The notes under the pieces: generated by a model | Databases searched by the model: none | Told to the model about the DNA's origin: nothing | What the model saw: the letters and a program-made list of their open reading frames with translations, nothing else | NCBI GenBank assembly: GCA_051294375.1 | Contig: JBJCIZ010000744.1 | Coordinates: 562,264 to 626,263, forward strand | Length of the DNA stretch: 64,000 nt | Source: Paraspadella gotoi | Lineage: Eukaryota > Chaetognatha | Reading direction: 5' to 3' | Position numbers and translations under genes: made by a program | Part shown: piece by piece, positions 30,242-42,278 of the stretch | Numbering within the stretch: the first letter of the stretch is position 1 | How the letters are laid out: each line of letters begins with the position of its first letter

Positions 30242-33200
30242 GCTTGAAGAAAGAGAATGGATCCTCTGTTAATCAGTCATGGGCGCATTTTTTTCCCCTT
30301 TTTTTGTTTTGACATTCGCCGCCAATTATTTTTGGCGTTTCTGTAAAAAAAAAATGACGCGACTTCGAAATTTTTTAATCAAGCATTTGAACAGAAAACC
30401 CGCTATCCTTTAGTTGATATACCGAGGAAGTTATCAGACACCAACGATAAAAACCATTTTTTCTTTTGTGTTAAATTTGGACCGTGAAATTGTGCAAAGC
30501 CCAAAACCGACTTTTAAAAGCAAGAAAATTAATTTAAAAAAAAAAAACAACAACAACAAAAAAAAAAAACAACCAAAAACGCGAGTCAATCTCGCGATGG
30601 AATGCTTTCTGGACCGAATGTCGAACATGAGAAGGTTGTTAATGTTATTGTAAAACCTGTATAACTTTGGATAATTCGTTGTTGCTTAAGATGATGCGTC
30701 TTTAGTAGTTTGCATGAGTAATAATGCTAATCAATTGTATATTGTATAATCATCGGAAAGATAAAGATTTGTGAATCTACGTTCAACAAACAAATATAAT
30801 CTCTGTGATCAACAGCATTACATATATGTATTATGTAAATGGGTAAGATGAGAATGAACGAGACGTTCTAACAGTTTTTAATTTAAAAAAAATTGTTTTT
30901 AACCTTGCGAGTTTTGTCTACTTTTGTCTACTTTTATTTAATTTTCACATTTTTAAATAACCTTTAGGAATGTCTCAAAGCAAGGACCAAATTAAGTGTA
31001 TATTTAAAAGATATAAAAACTAAACTGTAAACAACCTGTTTTCAAGCTTCAACATTTAACCTCGTTTAAAAATTCGCTTCAGCAATTATCAACAAATTTC
31101 AAGACGTATGCAAAAACAGTTACTTGGGCGTTATTAACTATTATCAATACGATTAAATTTTGAAACGAGTGTGAAGCTATTATATAACTTCGTCACACAC
31201 GACTAACTCGCAATTTGAGCGAAAATATTTTACAGTAAATCAACAGTAAAAATTTACGTTTTCTTCTATTTAAATCAAGCATAACACAATTGTACTAAAT
31301 CATGTAATATGTAAATGAGCCGAGTAATTTTTTAAGTGTAACTTATAGTTATAATTTCATTCTTTTTTTAAATATGCTCACTTGCACATGGTGGTTCGTC
31401 GACATACAAAAACACAACCTTGACTAGTTAACCGTCTTTTTTTTTTAAGTATAAAACTAATTTTGAATGATATTTTTGTAAATGAGATGACTGAATGAGG
31501 AGTCCTCACACATTGTAGATTCTACAACACATGTATCGCGATGAGAGATTAGGGAGAAGGGAGGAAGGATGGTTGGTGACTAAGGCGGATTTACAATGAA
31601 TTCATGACAAAGCACGGATGGCGACGAGAGGATGATGATATGAAGCATAAAAGCGGGTGAAACAATGGGCAGACGACGACGACGACACTACGACATCGAT
31701 AAGAAGCGCAACAACGTCGTCGCTATTATGAACAATTTCTATTTTTATCCATCGTATCAATTAGACGGGAAAAAGTACCATGATGGCAACAAAAATTGTC
31801 GCGGTTTGGAAAAGTCGATTAATTTCATTGTCAAATATATTTTTTGGCTGGTAAATAGGTTTTAATATGTAATATGACTTCCCTGAATAAAAAGATTATT
31901 TTTCAACAGCATAAAATTATTTAATGCATTCAAATACTTCCAAAAAGGTTGTCTCCAACTGTTTTCACCACTTTTTGATCAAGAGGATTATTCACATTAT
32001 TGTTAATATTATATCCCTGACATAATATTTTTTATTAGATTTAGGGCAAAAAATAATCCTTGGCAAGCAGTAAAAAAGATTGATCCCCTATAAAGTAAAC
32101 CAGGCTTAAATTATTATTATATAATATGATGATATGCTATCTTTTATTTTAACAAAATCTTGATTTTTTTTTAATTTATTTTATATTTGGTTTTAATAAT
32201 ACATCCAAAAATAAATAAAAATGATAACTTTGTTCATAGAAAAATTACCCGGAGCATTATAACTTTTATTAATACTTTACAATATAAAAAAATATTATGG
32301 AGCATATACAGCATTAATATATTTTTAAGAGTAATGGTTTAACTCAAAAAGTAATAAAAAAGAACCGAAAATTAAAAGATAAAATATTTTTTTAGACAAC
32401 TCATTTTTTTATGCATGGAACTCTTATATAACTCTTATATTTTTTGTCGTACATAAATGAGATTCAGCTCATATGAATTACAAAAGGCTAAAATTTCTCG
32501 ATATGTAAGTTTTATTTTTCGATTCTCAAATTAAAATGCCGAAAAATAGCTGGTGAAGAGACAGTAATTATTGTTATGAGTTAGTGACAGAAACCGTTCA
32601 ATATAAGCAGTCCCTGAGCTTCGGATCAGGCTGTAACACCATGTTACAGGCGGGTTAAGCGCCCGTCCCTCTTAACTGCTAGGCGGCCACCAGGCTAGAA
32701 CCCCGGACCTTTGGGTTGGGAGGCGAATGACTTGCCTCCGGCACCAATGACCGCTGATGAACGGTTGGTGGATTTTAGTCCACCATACATCCCCCCTCCC
32801 GTAGGGAGAAGTCTGTTGCGTCTCTTCAGTGAATTGTTGTTGTTGGTGGAAAGTTCGTCACCAAGTTGAGGCATGTCGCCTGATGTGTTGTGGGCGGAAA
32901 GTGCATCGCCAGGTTGAGGCATGTCGCCTGAAAGTGTTGTTGTTGCTGTTGTGTTCGGAAGTCGGGCTCACCAATGAAGAGACAGTAATTATTGTTATGA
33001 GTTAGTGACAGAACCGTTCAATATAAGCAGTCCCTGAGCTTCGGATCAGGCTGTAACACCATGTTACAGGCGGGTTAAGCGCCCCGTCCCTCTTAACTGC
33101 TAGGCGGCCACCAGGCTAGAACCCCGGACCTTTGGGTTGGGAGGCGAATGACTTGCCTCCGGCACCAATGACCGCTGATGAACGGTTGGTGGATTTTAGT

Positions 33201-33961
33201 CCACCATACTGGAAAGTAACCGCGACAATTTTTTTTCCATCATGGTATTAAATTCCTAAATCCTAAGCGCAATTACCATTACGTTAAATCATATTTTTTG
33301 AAAACAATGGTGAGAGATTTCAATACTTCTTTTATTTTCTAATTTAGTAATAATCAATGGAATTGTACCTACAAAATAGAGATTGATGCCGTCCGTCTTC
33401 TGGATGACATTTTTTACAAAATGACAGCAACTTTGTAAAAAGACTAAGTTTGTGAAAAAATAGTCATGAGTGGGTCAAGCAATGTTGATGGATGCAATGG
33501 ATATTTTTCACTTGCGCTTCTTTCGTGATCGAAAATTTGCATTCTTCATAAAATTGAAGAAACTGTAATAATGGCCGTAATAGTTAGTATTATTGGCAAG
33601 TATCGAGTTAAGTATCAAGGCAACATTCATTTGTTATTTTGAGGTGTCGATCTGAATTAATTTTCTTACCATAAGTTAATACCAAAGAGAAAATTAAAAA
33701 AAAAGAGGATACGTTGCGATTGTCGTACGTATTAAAAATAACCGCCAAATAATTTATATTTTAATTCGTATATAATCCCAAAAAAATTCGAAAAGCGCTA
33801 CATGCCGTTAACGAAATTAAAAAAATAAAACAAATTCGTGTTAAATACAAATAACGTTAATTAATCGAGAACTAGAAACGAATTAGTAACCGGTAATTAT
33901 AATGATATAAAAAAAAATTAATTTATTTAAATATAATTTTATTATCGAGTTTTTTTTTTCG
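30242..33961. other. Gene-poor AT-rich region
   Basis: About 3.7 kb between the TMEM192 start and the glucosidase-II-beta-like stop. It has strongly AT-rich, intron-like composition, no long GC-rich frame and no tRNA that I can fold. The only structured content is the SINE-like repeat pair at about 32554-33210. A 66-codon frame near 31665 (MGRRRRRHYDIDKKR) is AT-rich and probably chance. Confidence 0.6.
32554..33210. repeat. Tandem pair of SINE-like repeats
   Basis: A unit of about 235 bp (from 'gaagagacagtaattattg' to 'ggattttagtccaccata') occurs at about 32554-32789 and again at about 32974-33210, with only a few differences. A linker of about 185 bp between them contains two copies of 'caagttgaggcatgtcgcctga'. 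On the minus strand the unit contains 'ggttctagcctgg' and 'tggccgcctagcagttaagagg', which resemble the B and A boxes of a tRNA promoter, though in the wrong order for a simple tRNA head. A diverged partial copy lies at about 38105-38225. Confidence 0.75.
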
Positions 33962-35785
33962 TCAGCAGGCGGCAGGGGTGGAAATTTGGAAGGAGTAGAC
34001 GCAGACGTCAGTTTCCATGGCGGAGAGAATCTCCTCCTTGACGGCGCAACGGAAGTAGATGAAGGAACGGCGCTTCTGTCGGTCGGGACACAATTGATCA
34101 CTCCCGCCGGACATGAGCAAGACCTCGGGGAAGAAACGGGGCGGGGAGATTTAATCATTTCTCATCTCTTTTTCAATTGATCACTCCCGCTGGACATGAG
34201 CAAGACCTCGGGGAAGAGATGGGGCGGGGAGATTTAATCATTTCTCATCTCTTTTTCAATTGATCACTCCCGCCGGACATGAGCAAGACCTCGGGGAAGA
34301 GACGGGGCGGGGAGATTTAATCATTTCTCATCTCTTTTTCAAGTTCAAATCATCATTTCGAGTCATTTCCCAAAATGAAACAGCATTATCATCGTCCATT
34401 CAATCATAAAGTATTTATTTAAGAGTGTGGCTACTCTCAAATACAGAATTAGCGTTGGTTAGTTGTGAGTGGTGAAATTTACAAGTGGTTGATTAGGTCG
34501 TGGTTTTTTTTCATAGTTTTTTCATCTCTTTTCAAAAAAGCTTGTCGCTCTACTTCACCATTTCAAAATCAAAAAATAAAAGATTCGTAAAATGTACATT
34601 TCAATATCCGATTCCCAATCTCCAAATTCATCATCCCAACCATCGACCAACCTTCCTGCCCAGGTCATGCCAGCTGGGCTTCCTGCCGAGATTGAGCCCG
34701 GTGAGTCCTTGTTTGTGCTGCTGCTGGACCTGCCGAAAGGGGCACACGGTGTACTGATACTCGCCGGTGTGTTTTTGAAAGCATTTGACGGAGAGTAGGT
34801 AGAACTCGCTCTCCTCGCCGTAGAGCGGGCTGAAGTGTCGCTTCGCCTCCACGATGTACTTCCGCTTGAGGTCGCGGCCTTCCCTTTGAGCAATCAACCG
34901 TCGTTTCAGCGAAGTCACGACCAGGGCGCACGTATTGGCGCAAGGCGATGGGCGGGGTCGCTCCGGCCTCTCGGACGGGGCCTCCGATGCTGAGAAGGCG
35001 GAAGCGGCTTCCGCCTCGCGGCGCCACTCGTCGCTTCCGTCGCAACAGTCGCAGAGGCCGTCGTTGACGCGAGAGTTGAGCGTCCATTGGAGTGGGATCG
35101 TGTTGAGACTGGAGGCGCCTTCGAGATCGAGCCCGGCGTCGTCCGAAGCAGCGTCGAGGTGGGCGCGGACGGCGCCGGGGAGTTGAAACCGGCAGAAGAA
35201 CCTTAAGGGCGGGGCGGAGGCGGGGAGTCGAGCGGAGGCGCAGGCTTCGGTGCCGGGTTCGTCGGCTCCGTCGGCCGGGCAGTCGCAATAGTCGTCGTTG
35301 ACCTGAGAAAAGGGAATGAGTCTTTCCGGATCCGAGGCGCAGGGCAGGGCGCCGGTCTCTTGCGCTTCCCGGTAGGCGGCGAGACGTCGTGGGGGAACGC
35401 CGTGCAAAGGCGGCTCCCACCAGCCGACGGGAACGTCGTCGTCGCCAACGGCCGCGGCATCGCTCTTCCACGCTGACGTCGGCGCACCGCCGGGGTCGAG
35501 TTCCCCATAGCCCTCTTCACGCCGCAATTCCTCTAGGTACTTATCGAGGAGACGGTTGTGAAGGTGCTGGTGTTCCTCGGGGTCGGCGGGCTCGTCGGCA
35601 AAGTAACGCGGTCGGACGGGGGACTTGCGGCGCCGGGGGCTGTTGGCCCAGAGGTAGTTGCCGTTGCTGCGATTCTCCTTGGAGAGGAGGTGGAGGGAAA
35701 AGATTTGGAAGCAGAGGAAGAGGAGGGCGATCGTCATGACGAGAATCAGCACCAGGAACAACTTTCGACGACCCGGAAAACGCAT
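33962..35785 (-). CDS. Glucosidase II beta-like protein (PRKCSH N-domain plus MRH domain) with signal anchor
   Basis: The glucosidase II beta subunit recruits the trimming alpha-glucosidase to N-glycans in the ER. Exon 1 (35785-34652) begins with a basic stretch and a membrane segment (FLVLILVMTIALLFLCFQIF), so it reads as a type II signal anchor. Two LDL-receptor-A-like cysteine modules follow, typical of the family (VNDDYCDCPADGADEP; VNDGLCDCCDGSDEW), then an MRH domain start (VKCFQKHTGEYQYTVCPF). Exon 2 (34123-33962) completes it (SGGSDQLCPDRQKR; CVYSFQISTPAAC) and stops right after TPAAC. The protein is about 430 residues, shorter than classical glucosidase II beta (about 530). It lacks the long acidic coiled-coil region and any HDEL-type ER-retention tail. 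It is probably a membrane-anchored relative and not the canonical subunit. The 3' splice site of exon 2 is triplicated. Confidence 0.8.
34091..34345. repeat. Triplicated 3' splice site and exon start (83-bp unit)
   Basis: A unit of about 83 bp beginning 'caattgatcactcccgcc' occurs three times (from about 34091, 34174 and 34257). On the minus strand each carries 'cttccccgag|gtcttgctc', the acceptor and first codons (VLLMSGGSDQL) of exon 2 of the glucosidase-II-beta-like gene. Only the copy nearest 34123 continues into coding sequence; the others run into KKR and a stop. Confidence 0.9.
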
Positions 35786-36609
35786 CGCGGACGACGACGA
35801 CGACGACGACGAATAAAACGACGACCGATGGCGACGACGGCGTCGGCCGAGGGAGTGGAGGTTGAGAGGATTTAAAGCATATTCTTTTGATCCGAGAGTT
35901 GAAGTCGAAGGAGAGTCGTCGTTGTCGTCATTAACGTCATTATGTTTAAGAGGCTGAAAATATAAAGCATTTATATGTATATGTAAATCACTAAATGAGA
36001 AAAACCTTTATAAAAAATAATGGGGCTCGTTAACAAAATAATATTAAAAAAGACGCAAAAAACATGCATCAATTTTTTTTTTCCAAGCGTGAAACAGTAT
36101 ATCAAAAAGTTACACTGTTATGAGTTGCGATTAATTGCCCGCCATCACCAGTGAGAGTTTGAACCCATGATTAGTTGAATCCCCGATTCCCCAACAAAAT
36201 AGGAGAAATAGGCACTTAAATTAAAGATGGTTTGCCGCTAGGATCTACCAATTATTATGCCGAAATGTTATAATATTATAATAATTTTTTTTTTTTTAAA
36301 TAAAATACAGTAACCGTAATTTCGAAGGTGCGGTCGTACCGCAGTTCTTTTTCTTTTGTTTGTTTGTTTTTTTTCGATTCATGTAAAAAGCAATACAAGT
36401 TTAAATTTGACACTTTTGATTCGCAGACTCGAAAAAAGTTTTGCAGAAAAATAAATAAATTCATCAACAGAGTGGAGGAGTAAAGCTAACAGAATGCGTT
36501 TCGGAGTTGAGAGTGGGGACCGGAGCGTCGAAAGAAAATCGCAACGCAAGTCGATAAGTCGACTCAAAAAAAAGTTTTTTCCAACTCTCCGTCCCAACTT
36601 CATAGAGTT
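35786..36609. other. Intergenic, no gene seen
   Basis: It begins with a short CGACGA-rich stretch upstream of the glucosidase-II-beta-like start (likely 5' UTR). The rest is AT-rich without recognisable genes. Confidence 0.5.
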
Positions 36610-38470
36610 CTAATTTTTCGGACCCCACTGCTTAAACATTTTGTCGTAATAATCGTGAAGCGAGAGCGCGTTTTCCTCGGGATACCCGTCGTAGAAAGTG
36701 TTGACCAAAACGCCGACCAGCATCAAGAGCAGCACAACGACCAGCGCGAGGTACCACAGAACTCGCTCCCACGAGTGCACACGCAGGTTCTTGAGGCAAA
36801 CGATGCCAAGGAAAAGGCCGCCGAGGAAGCCGCCCAGGTGGGCCGCGTACCCGACGCGGTCGCGATCGCCCTCGCTAGTGCCGTAGCGCTTGTAGAGGGC
36901 CATGCCGACGTCGGCGCAGATGAGAATTGCGAGGATAAGAGTGCGCACGATCCCGAAGCGCATCTCCTTCCAGTTCATGACTACGTTGGCCACGTGGGCG
37001 CCGATAAGGGCGTAGACGCCGCCGCTGGCTCCGACGAGGAAAGTGTTGAAGTCGGTGACCGAATGGGCGAGGCCGCCCATGAGGGCGCCGAGGACGTAGA
37101 CCAGGAGGATTCGCCAGCCCTTGTGGACCATCTCGAGCGGAATCCCGAGAAGGAGTTGGATGAGGATGTTCATCGCGATGTGGACGATACTGGAGAAGAT
37201 TTGTGGGAAGAGAGCTTAGAATTAAATCGCTAATTAATAAATTTATTTAATAAATAAACTCAAATTCGGAAATTGATAAAGAAAGTTTTAGCTGACTCAA
37301 CGCGTCATTCAACAAACCAAAAAAACCGGACAAAGTCAGCCGAAACCTAAAAATCCTTTTACCCGGCGTGCACGAGCATGTAGCTGACGTATCTCCACGC
37401 CTCTCGTCTACGTTTCGGATCGTAAACGAGTGGCGAATAGATCGGTACGGGTCCGCTGGCCGTGCAGCTTTTCATCTCCACGCAGTACCAGATGAAAACG
37501 GCGATTTCCACGAGAGAAATCAGCGGGATGAATAGCGGCGGCGGGCAGCAGCGCCCGTAATACTCGTCGTAGTACTTTGGCGTGACGGAGCGGACAGACT
37601 GCTGGACGAACATCTCTAGACCGGAGAGGTGCGTCGAGGTCAGTCGATCTTTGTTCTCGAGGACGACGGCGCAGAATTCTTTGTACTCGATCCAACCGTC
37701 GGCGTCGGCGTCGGCCTGCTTGGTGACCAGCTCCAGAACCCAGCGCGGGATCGGCAGCGTGGCCTCGTCTCCGCGGAGACGGTCGATGCGATTCTGGTTG
37801 CGGCGGGATATACTGCGGCGCTGCTCGACGGCTTCGTCGAAATCCTGCTCCCGCGGAAGGTTGCCCAGCAGGTCCTTTAGAATGGAAAGGGGAAGGCCGA
37901 GCGGTCGGGTGGTGCATCCCTCGCAGCAGCCGTCTCCATGGTAATCCTCGAAGATGGGTTTCCAAACGCGGTCGAGATCTTCTTGGGTAAGGGTCGATGA
38001 ACCATGTTGCTGATGCTGCTGCAGAAGCAAACAAGAAAACGACATTATTACATAAGGAAGAGAAAGAAAAATACTAATAAAGTTGCCTTGAAAGTAAACC
38101 GTTCATAATACAGATTTGGATCAGGCTGCGGCACCCGGCTACAGGAGGGTTAAGCGCTCCGTCCTACTTAACTTAACGACTCCAATGACCGCACTGAACG
38201 ATCGGTTAATTTTAATCCACCCTAATTTTTAAAACAAGAAGCATTGATATCTCACCTTTTTACAAAATATTAACTGAATTTAGAAATATCGCATGTGATC
38301 CCATTTTCACGAGATCACATGAGTGCACAAGTATGAAACGTATTGAACAGTAATACAAAATTATGCAGTATGGATGAGATTCACTGACCGACAAATGACT
38401 TATAATGAATAAAAATTTATAAAAAATTTATGTTATATTTATGCTAAACCTGTTGCGTTTGAAACTCCAT
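36610..38470 (-). CDS. RHBDL: Rhomboid-like intramembrane serine protease with EF-hand (RHBDL1/2/3 type)
   Basis: Rhomboids cleave substrates within the membrane using a Ser-His dyad. A tiny first exon (38470-38450, MEFQTQQ) splices with consensus GT/CAG to exon 2 (38018-37363). Exon 2 contains an EF-hand-like loop (DADADGWIEYKEF), an Arg-rich linker, TM1 (LFIPLISLVEIAVFIWYCVE) and the family phrase AWRYVSYMLVHAG. Exon 3 (37189-36610) continues in frame with IVHIAMNILIQLLLGIPLEM. It carries the nucleophile motif GASGGVYALIGAH and the catalytic His in YAAHLGGFLGG. The last TM and a short tail end GPKN. The EF-hand plus membrane core matches animal RHBDL1-3. Intron 1 contains a diverged SINE-like repeat. 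Confidence 0.92.
38105..38225. repeat. Diverged partial copy of the 32.6-kb SINE-like repeat
   Basis: 'ggatcaggctg', 'ggttaagcgc', 'cttaac' and 'ttaatccacc' occur in the same order and spacing trend as in the units at 32554 and 32974. This copy lies in intron 1 of the rhomboid gene. Confidence 0.65.
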
Positions 38471-38969
38471 GGTTTTGGTTTTCTCCTTTTGCGAGTGGTT
38501 TGGGATAAATCAGATCACAGCCTTTTAGACTTTTGTATTCAAGCAAAAAGCATCCGAGTCATAGTCGATAAAAGTTCACTTCCTCGATTTGTGTTTATGT
38601 TGCAATTTGTTGTTTAAATCGAGGTAGTTTAATGCATAAATAATCTAAATTATTCAATTTACCAAGTGACGAGAATGAAACAAACCCAAATTTAGGGTCT
38701 TTAAACGTTAAATTAGTATATAAATACGACTTCTTGTAAAAACGAGTATAAAAATCTCGATAAAAAAAAAAAAAAACCGACAAGAGTAAGTAAAAGCTCA
38801 AAGCTCAAGCGAGTAATAATATTCACCAGTTTGTGAGGAAAAAAAATCCGAGCATCAAAGTTTGATATTCATTACGGTTACCACTAGAAAAGCTGATAAT
38901 ACAGGAGATTCCATAAGGAGGAAATTTCATCCGGTTTTTTCTCTGTCTCTTTGCCTTCCGCGATGACGA
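38471..38969. other. Intergenic, no gene seen
   Basis: AT-rich gap between the rhomboid start and the glutaminase stop, without recognisable features. Confidence 0.5.
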
Positions 38970-40906
38970 TTACTCTTGCTTTGTATGACTCCTTATGATT
39001 TCGGCTACGGATTCGTGATTGACCCGAACGGCCTCGTCGAGGGGCGTCCCGCCCCATCGATCCTTGGGCGTCGCCGCAACCTTACACTGTTCCAGAAGGT
39101 AGGAAACGATGTGGGAGTGTCCCTCGGCAGCGGCCAGATGTAGGGCGGTGCGTCCGTCGTAGTCCTGCACCTCCATATTGAATCCCGACAAATGGAATCT
39201 TTTCAAAGCGTTGAGCTCTCCGTTGTAGGCGGCAAAGAGGAGGTTGAAGATGCGCACGTTGTCCGTCTCTTGTCGCTTCTTCCGCGGGTCCGTCTTCCGC
39301 GGCGAATAGATGAGATTGTCGTAGTGGTGGAAGTTAAACCTGCTGACAACGTCCTCGGTGAAGCTGACGCCGCGGGCCGAGTTGCCGATCTCGTCCAGCG
39401 GCGGACTCCACACGCAAAAACCCATCACGTTGGGCACGACGACGAGTACGGAGCCGGCGACGCCCGACTTGGCTGGCAGACCCACCTTGAAGGCGAATTG
39501 GCCCGAATAGTCGTACATGCCGCAGGAGTGCATGAGGGAGAGCGTGTTGCGGACCGATGCGGCGTTGAGGACCCGATCCCCAGTGAGCGGATTGATGCCG
39601 CCGTTGGCCAGGGTGGCGGCCATGACGGCGCCCGAGTCGCAATTGACTTCGACGGAGCAGAGTTGAAAGTAGAGGTCGAGCGTTTCGGTGAGGTCGCTCC
39701 CTTCGGGGAAGCACTTGTTCTCGCGCATGTAGTAGCCGAGGGCGAAGTTGCGGTCGGCGGTGACCCGCTCCGACTGGAAGACGGCGTTGTTGAAGCCGAC
39801 GAATTCCCCGCCGGCCAACTTCTTGTAGGCGTTCATCACGTAGTCGAACCTATCGGCGATGTTGAGCTCAGGCTTGATCAAGGAGCAAGTCACGATAGCC
39901 CCGGCGTTGATCATGGGATTGTGAGGCTGGTTCTTGTAGTCGAGCTCGAGAAAGTTGAAGCTGCGGCCCGAAGGCTCCTGGCCGACGTAGCGGTGGACGA
40001 CCTCGGAGCTAGAGTCGGAGATAGCGAGGGCGTAGGAAAGCGGTTTCGAGCAGGACTGGAGACAGAAGGGAATGAGAACGTCGCCAACCGAGTGACGCTG
40101 ACCGTCCACGGTGCAAATCGAGACGCCCCAGTGGTCCGGGTTGGCCCGCGCCAGTTGGGGAATGTAGTCTGCCGTTCGGCCCTGGGAGATAAAAATGGGA
40201 GAGAAATGGTGGAAAGAAATATCCAAACTTTTAACTGGAAGAGCAACAAAAATTAAAATACAAGTAAAACATCGCAGTCACGAAATGACAAGAATAACTT
40301 GACCAGCGACAAAAACAAAATCTCAAAGGGGAAAAACAAAATCTGACCAAAGTCGAAAAAGCTGCTCAATCCTCCCGAGTACCCGGGACTACCCACCTTT
40401 ATGTTAGTCTTCTGTTTCCAATAAATGTCGTCGATTATTGCGGTGAAGTCTGTAAACTCGGGGATGATGAATTCGCCGCCCAGCGCTCGATTTATGAGGC
40501 TCACGTTATCCTTGATCATCTCCGTGAACGTCTCTTGGTCGAGCTCGAACAGGAGTTTGTCGTGGGTGCGCTGGATGCGCAACATGTTCTGGACGCTTTC
40601 CCTGAGCCTGGGATCGTTTTTGCGCAGTCCGGTCCGTGTGAGGGCGTTGAGCACGGTGTCGATGGTTACTACCTTCCGTTCGTTGCAGAGGGTGGTGAAG
40701 AGTACCTCGGACGGACGCTGGACGACCACGCCATGATCGGGTGCGCGGGACGAGTCGGAGGCGCGGTAGGAACGCCGAAGACGTTCGTTGACGCAAAGGA
40801 GTCGTGTCCGGTTCGGGTCCTCGACGTCTCCAAGGGTCGCCGATTTTAAAAAGGAGACGCGTAGCGTCGCGCACCAACGCCTAACGACGAGAGCTGATCG
40901 GGCCAT
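38970..40906 (-). CDS. GLS: Kidney-type glutaminase (GLS/GLS2), mitochondrial
   Basis: Hydrolyses glutamine to glutamate and ammonia in mitochondria. Exon 1 (40906-40397) starts with an Arg-rich, mitochondrial-like presequence ([19 protein letters not shown]), then the helical N-terminal domain ([20 protein letters not shown]). Exon 2 (40181-38970) joins in frame ([14 protein letters not shown]). It contains the serine-dependent glutaminase domain with the S-x-x-K catalytic pair in [13 protein letters not shown], plus [18 protein letters not shown] and [12 protein letters not shown]-terminal ankyrin repeats follow ([39 protein letters not shown]). The length of about 570 residues fits the short GLS forms. 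All landmarks are intact, so it should be functional. Confidence 0.95.
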
Positions 40907-41228
40907 AGTTTTTTAATTTTATTTAATAGAGTTGTTACTAATCAAGAGATTTTAAGCCTGCTCATGATGGGCGTTTTGGGAAAAGCAAAGGCCTCCGGCG
41001 AAAGACGAGGGGGGTCGGCATTCATAAATGGCTATAAACAGGACAAAAAAATATTTATCAAAATCATTAAAAGGCGAGCGTTGATCTTGAATGACCAGTA
41101 GACCGATGACTATGCTTATGCAACTTAATAAATAGATTTCTTCTGTCATTAAGATTTTTTCTTCATGTCAAATACTGACATTTTCACAAAATCCAAGAAT
41201 GAAGCAGTAAACTCGAGAAGTAAAAATA
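40907..41228. other. Intergenic, no gene seen
   Basis: AT-rich gap between GLS and YIPF; one short hydrophobic frame on the minus strand is not supported as a gene. Confidence 0.5.
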
Positions 41229-42278
41229 TCAGTGGGTCGTGGTCTTTATCGTTGAGGCCACGGTGGAAATGGTCGTGGAGACGGTCGTCGAGATGGTCGA
41301 GACGTTCCCCGGCGCCGCCGACGTGACGGCAGCTGCAGGAATCGATGGCACTTGGAAAAAGTAGAGAAGAAATCCGAGCGCCAAGAGTCCGTGGAAGGCG
41401 AGGATCCCGGCGACGATGGCGAGGGCGACCCGTTTGTCGTCATTCTTCACCGTTGGCCAAAACGTCATGACCAGGACGGAACCCGAGAGGATCATCCCGG
41501 CCACGACGAGCGCCTTCTGCAAGATCGGCACGGGGACGAGCCACAACCAGCAGATGGGCACGTAGACGGCAAGGGAGTAGCCGTACAGGCAAATGCTCTC
41601 TAAGTAGGTCACGTTGCAGCGCGACTTGCGCCACCAGAACAGCAGATGTAGAGCCGAAGGGACGAGGAACCAGTAGGCGACGATGGCCGTTGCTGCAATG
41701 TTGACCGTGTGAAAAGAGAAGCGATAGCGCACGGCGGGGTCACTGAGGCTGGCGAAGTAGTTGGAGAGATTACCGCAGATGCCGATGGTGAATACGAGAG
41801 TGATCGCGACCCAAATTGGTCCGTACAGGTCCGGGTTGGGACGAATGGTCGTCTGGAGAAAGTTATCGCCAGGTCGCGGAAGCATGGACCCGACGAGACG
41901 CCGGCCGACGTCGCGGCTGCTGATCTCGAAGAACTGCTGGTAGTAGGCGAAGGTCCAGAAGGAGGCGTTTCGCGGACCCTCGTCAGACCCGAGGAGCTGA
42001 TCCGTGTCCGCGTCGCCGATATCCGACTCGGGAATATCGATTCCGCGAGCGTCGGACGAGAAGTCGAAGGCGGGAGAGTTTAACGTCGGCCCGACTCGCG
42101 GGAGAGGCTGGGGGATGTCGGGCGATTGGCTGGGGCTGGAGCCCAGCCCGTCGCCGCTGGAGGCTGGCGCGTCGGGACCAACGTAGAGGTTGATTTCATC
42201 CTCGGAATCGAAGTTACGGAATTGAAGGTCCTCGATCGTCGGAGGCAAAGAAGAATCGCGAAATTCCGGGGCTGACAT
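41229..42278 (-). CDS. YIPF1: YIPF1/YIPF2-like Golgi membrane protein
   Basis: Yip-domain proteins are five-TM Golgi/endosome proteins that associate with Rab GTPases. This is a single exon of 349 residues. The N-terminus is acidic (TIEDLQFRNFDSEDEINLYV). A conserved pre-membrane segment follows (NASFWTFAYYQQFFEISSRDVGRRL) and then DLYGPIWVAITLVFTIGICG. More TMs follow, including ESICLYGYSLAVYVPICWLW and VALAIVAGILAFHGLLALGF. The C-terminal tail is Thr/Ser-rich. YIPF1 and YIPF2 cannot be separated here; the pre-duplication animal form is likely. Confidence 0.92.
   Translation of the reverse strand: MSAPEFRDSSLPPTIEDLQFRNFDSEDEINLYVGPDAPASSGDGLGSSPSQSPDIPQPLPRVGPTLNSPAFDFSSDARGIDIPESDIGDADTDQLLGSDEGPRNASFWTFAYYQQFFEISSRDVGRRLVGSMLPRPGDNFLQTTIRPNPDLYGPIWVAITLVFTIGICGNLSNYFASLSDPAVRYRFSFHTVNIAATAIVAYWFLVPSALHLLFWWRKSRCNVTYLESICLYGYSLAVYVPICWLWLVPVPILQKALVVAGMILSGSVLVMTFWPTVKNDDKRVALAIVAGILAFHGLLALGFLLYFFQVPSIPAAAVTSAAPGNVSTISTTVSTTISTVASTIKTTTH

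Noticed and set aside
32600-32700. Possible true tRNA gene
   Set aside because: Box-like strings are present but I cannot fold a cloverleaf with a proper acceptor stem and box order.
32695-32922. 75-codon minus-strand frame inside the SINE-like pair
   Set aside because: Lies wholly in repeat sequence and consists of the tandem 'ttgaggcatgtcgcc' unit; not supported as a gene.
39192-40256. Plus-strand open frame of 354 codons opposite glutaminase
   Set aside because: Antisense of a GC-rich exon with biased codons; it has no domain, while the minus strand encodes a complete glutaminase.
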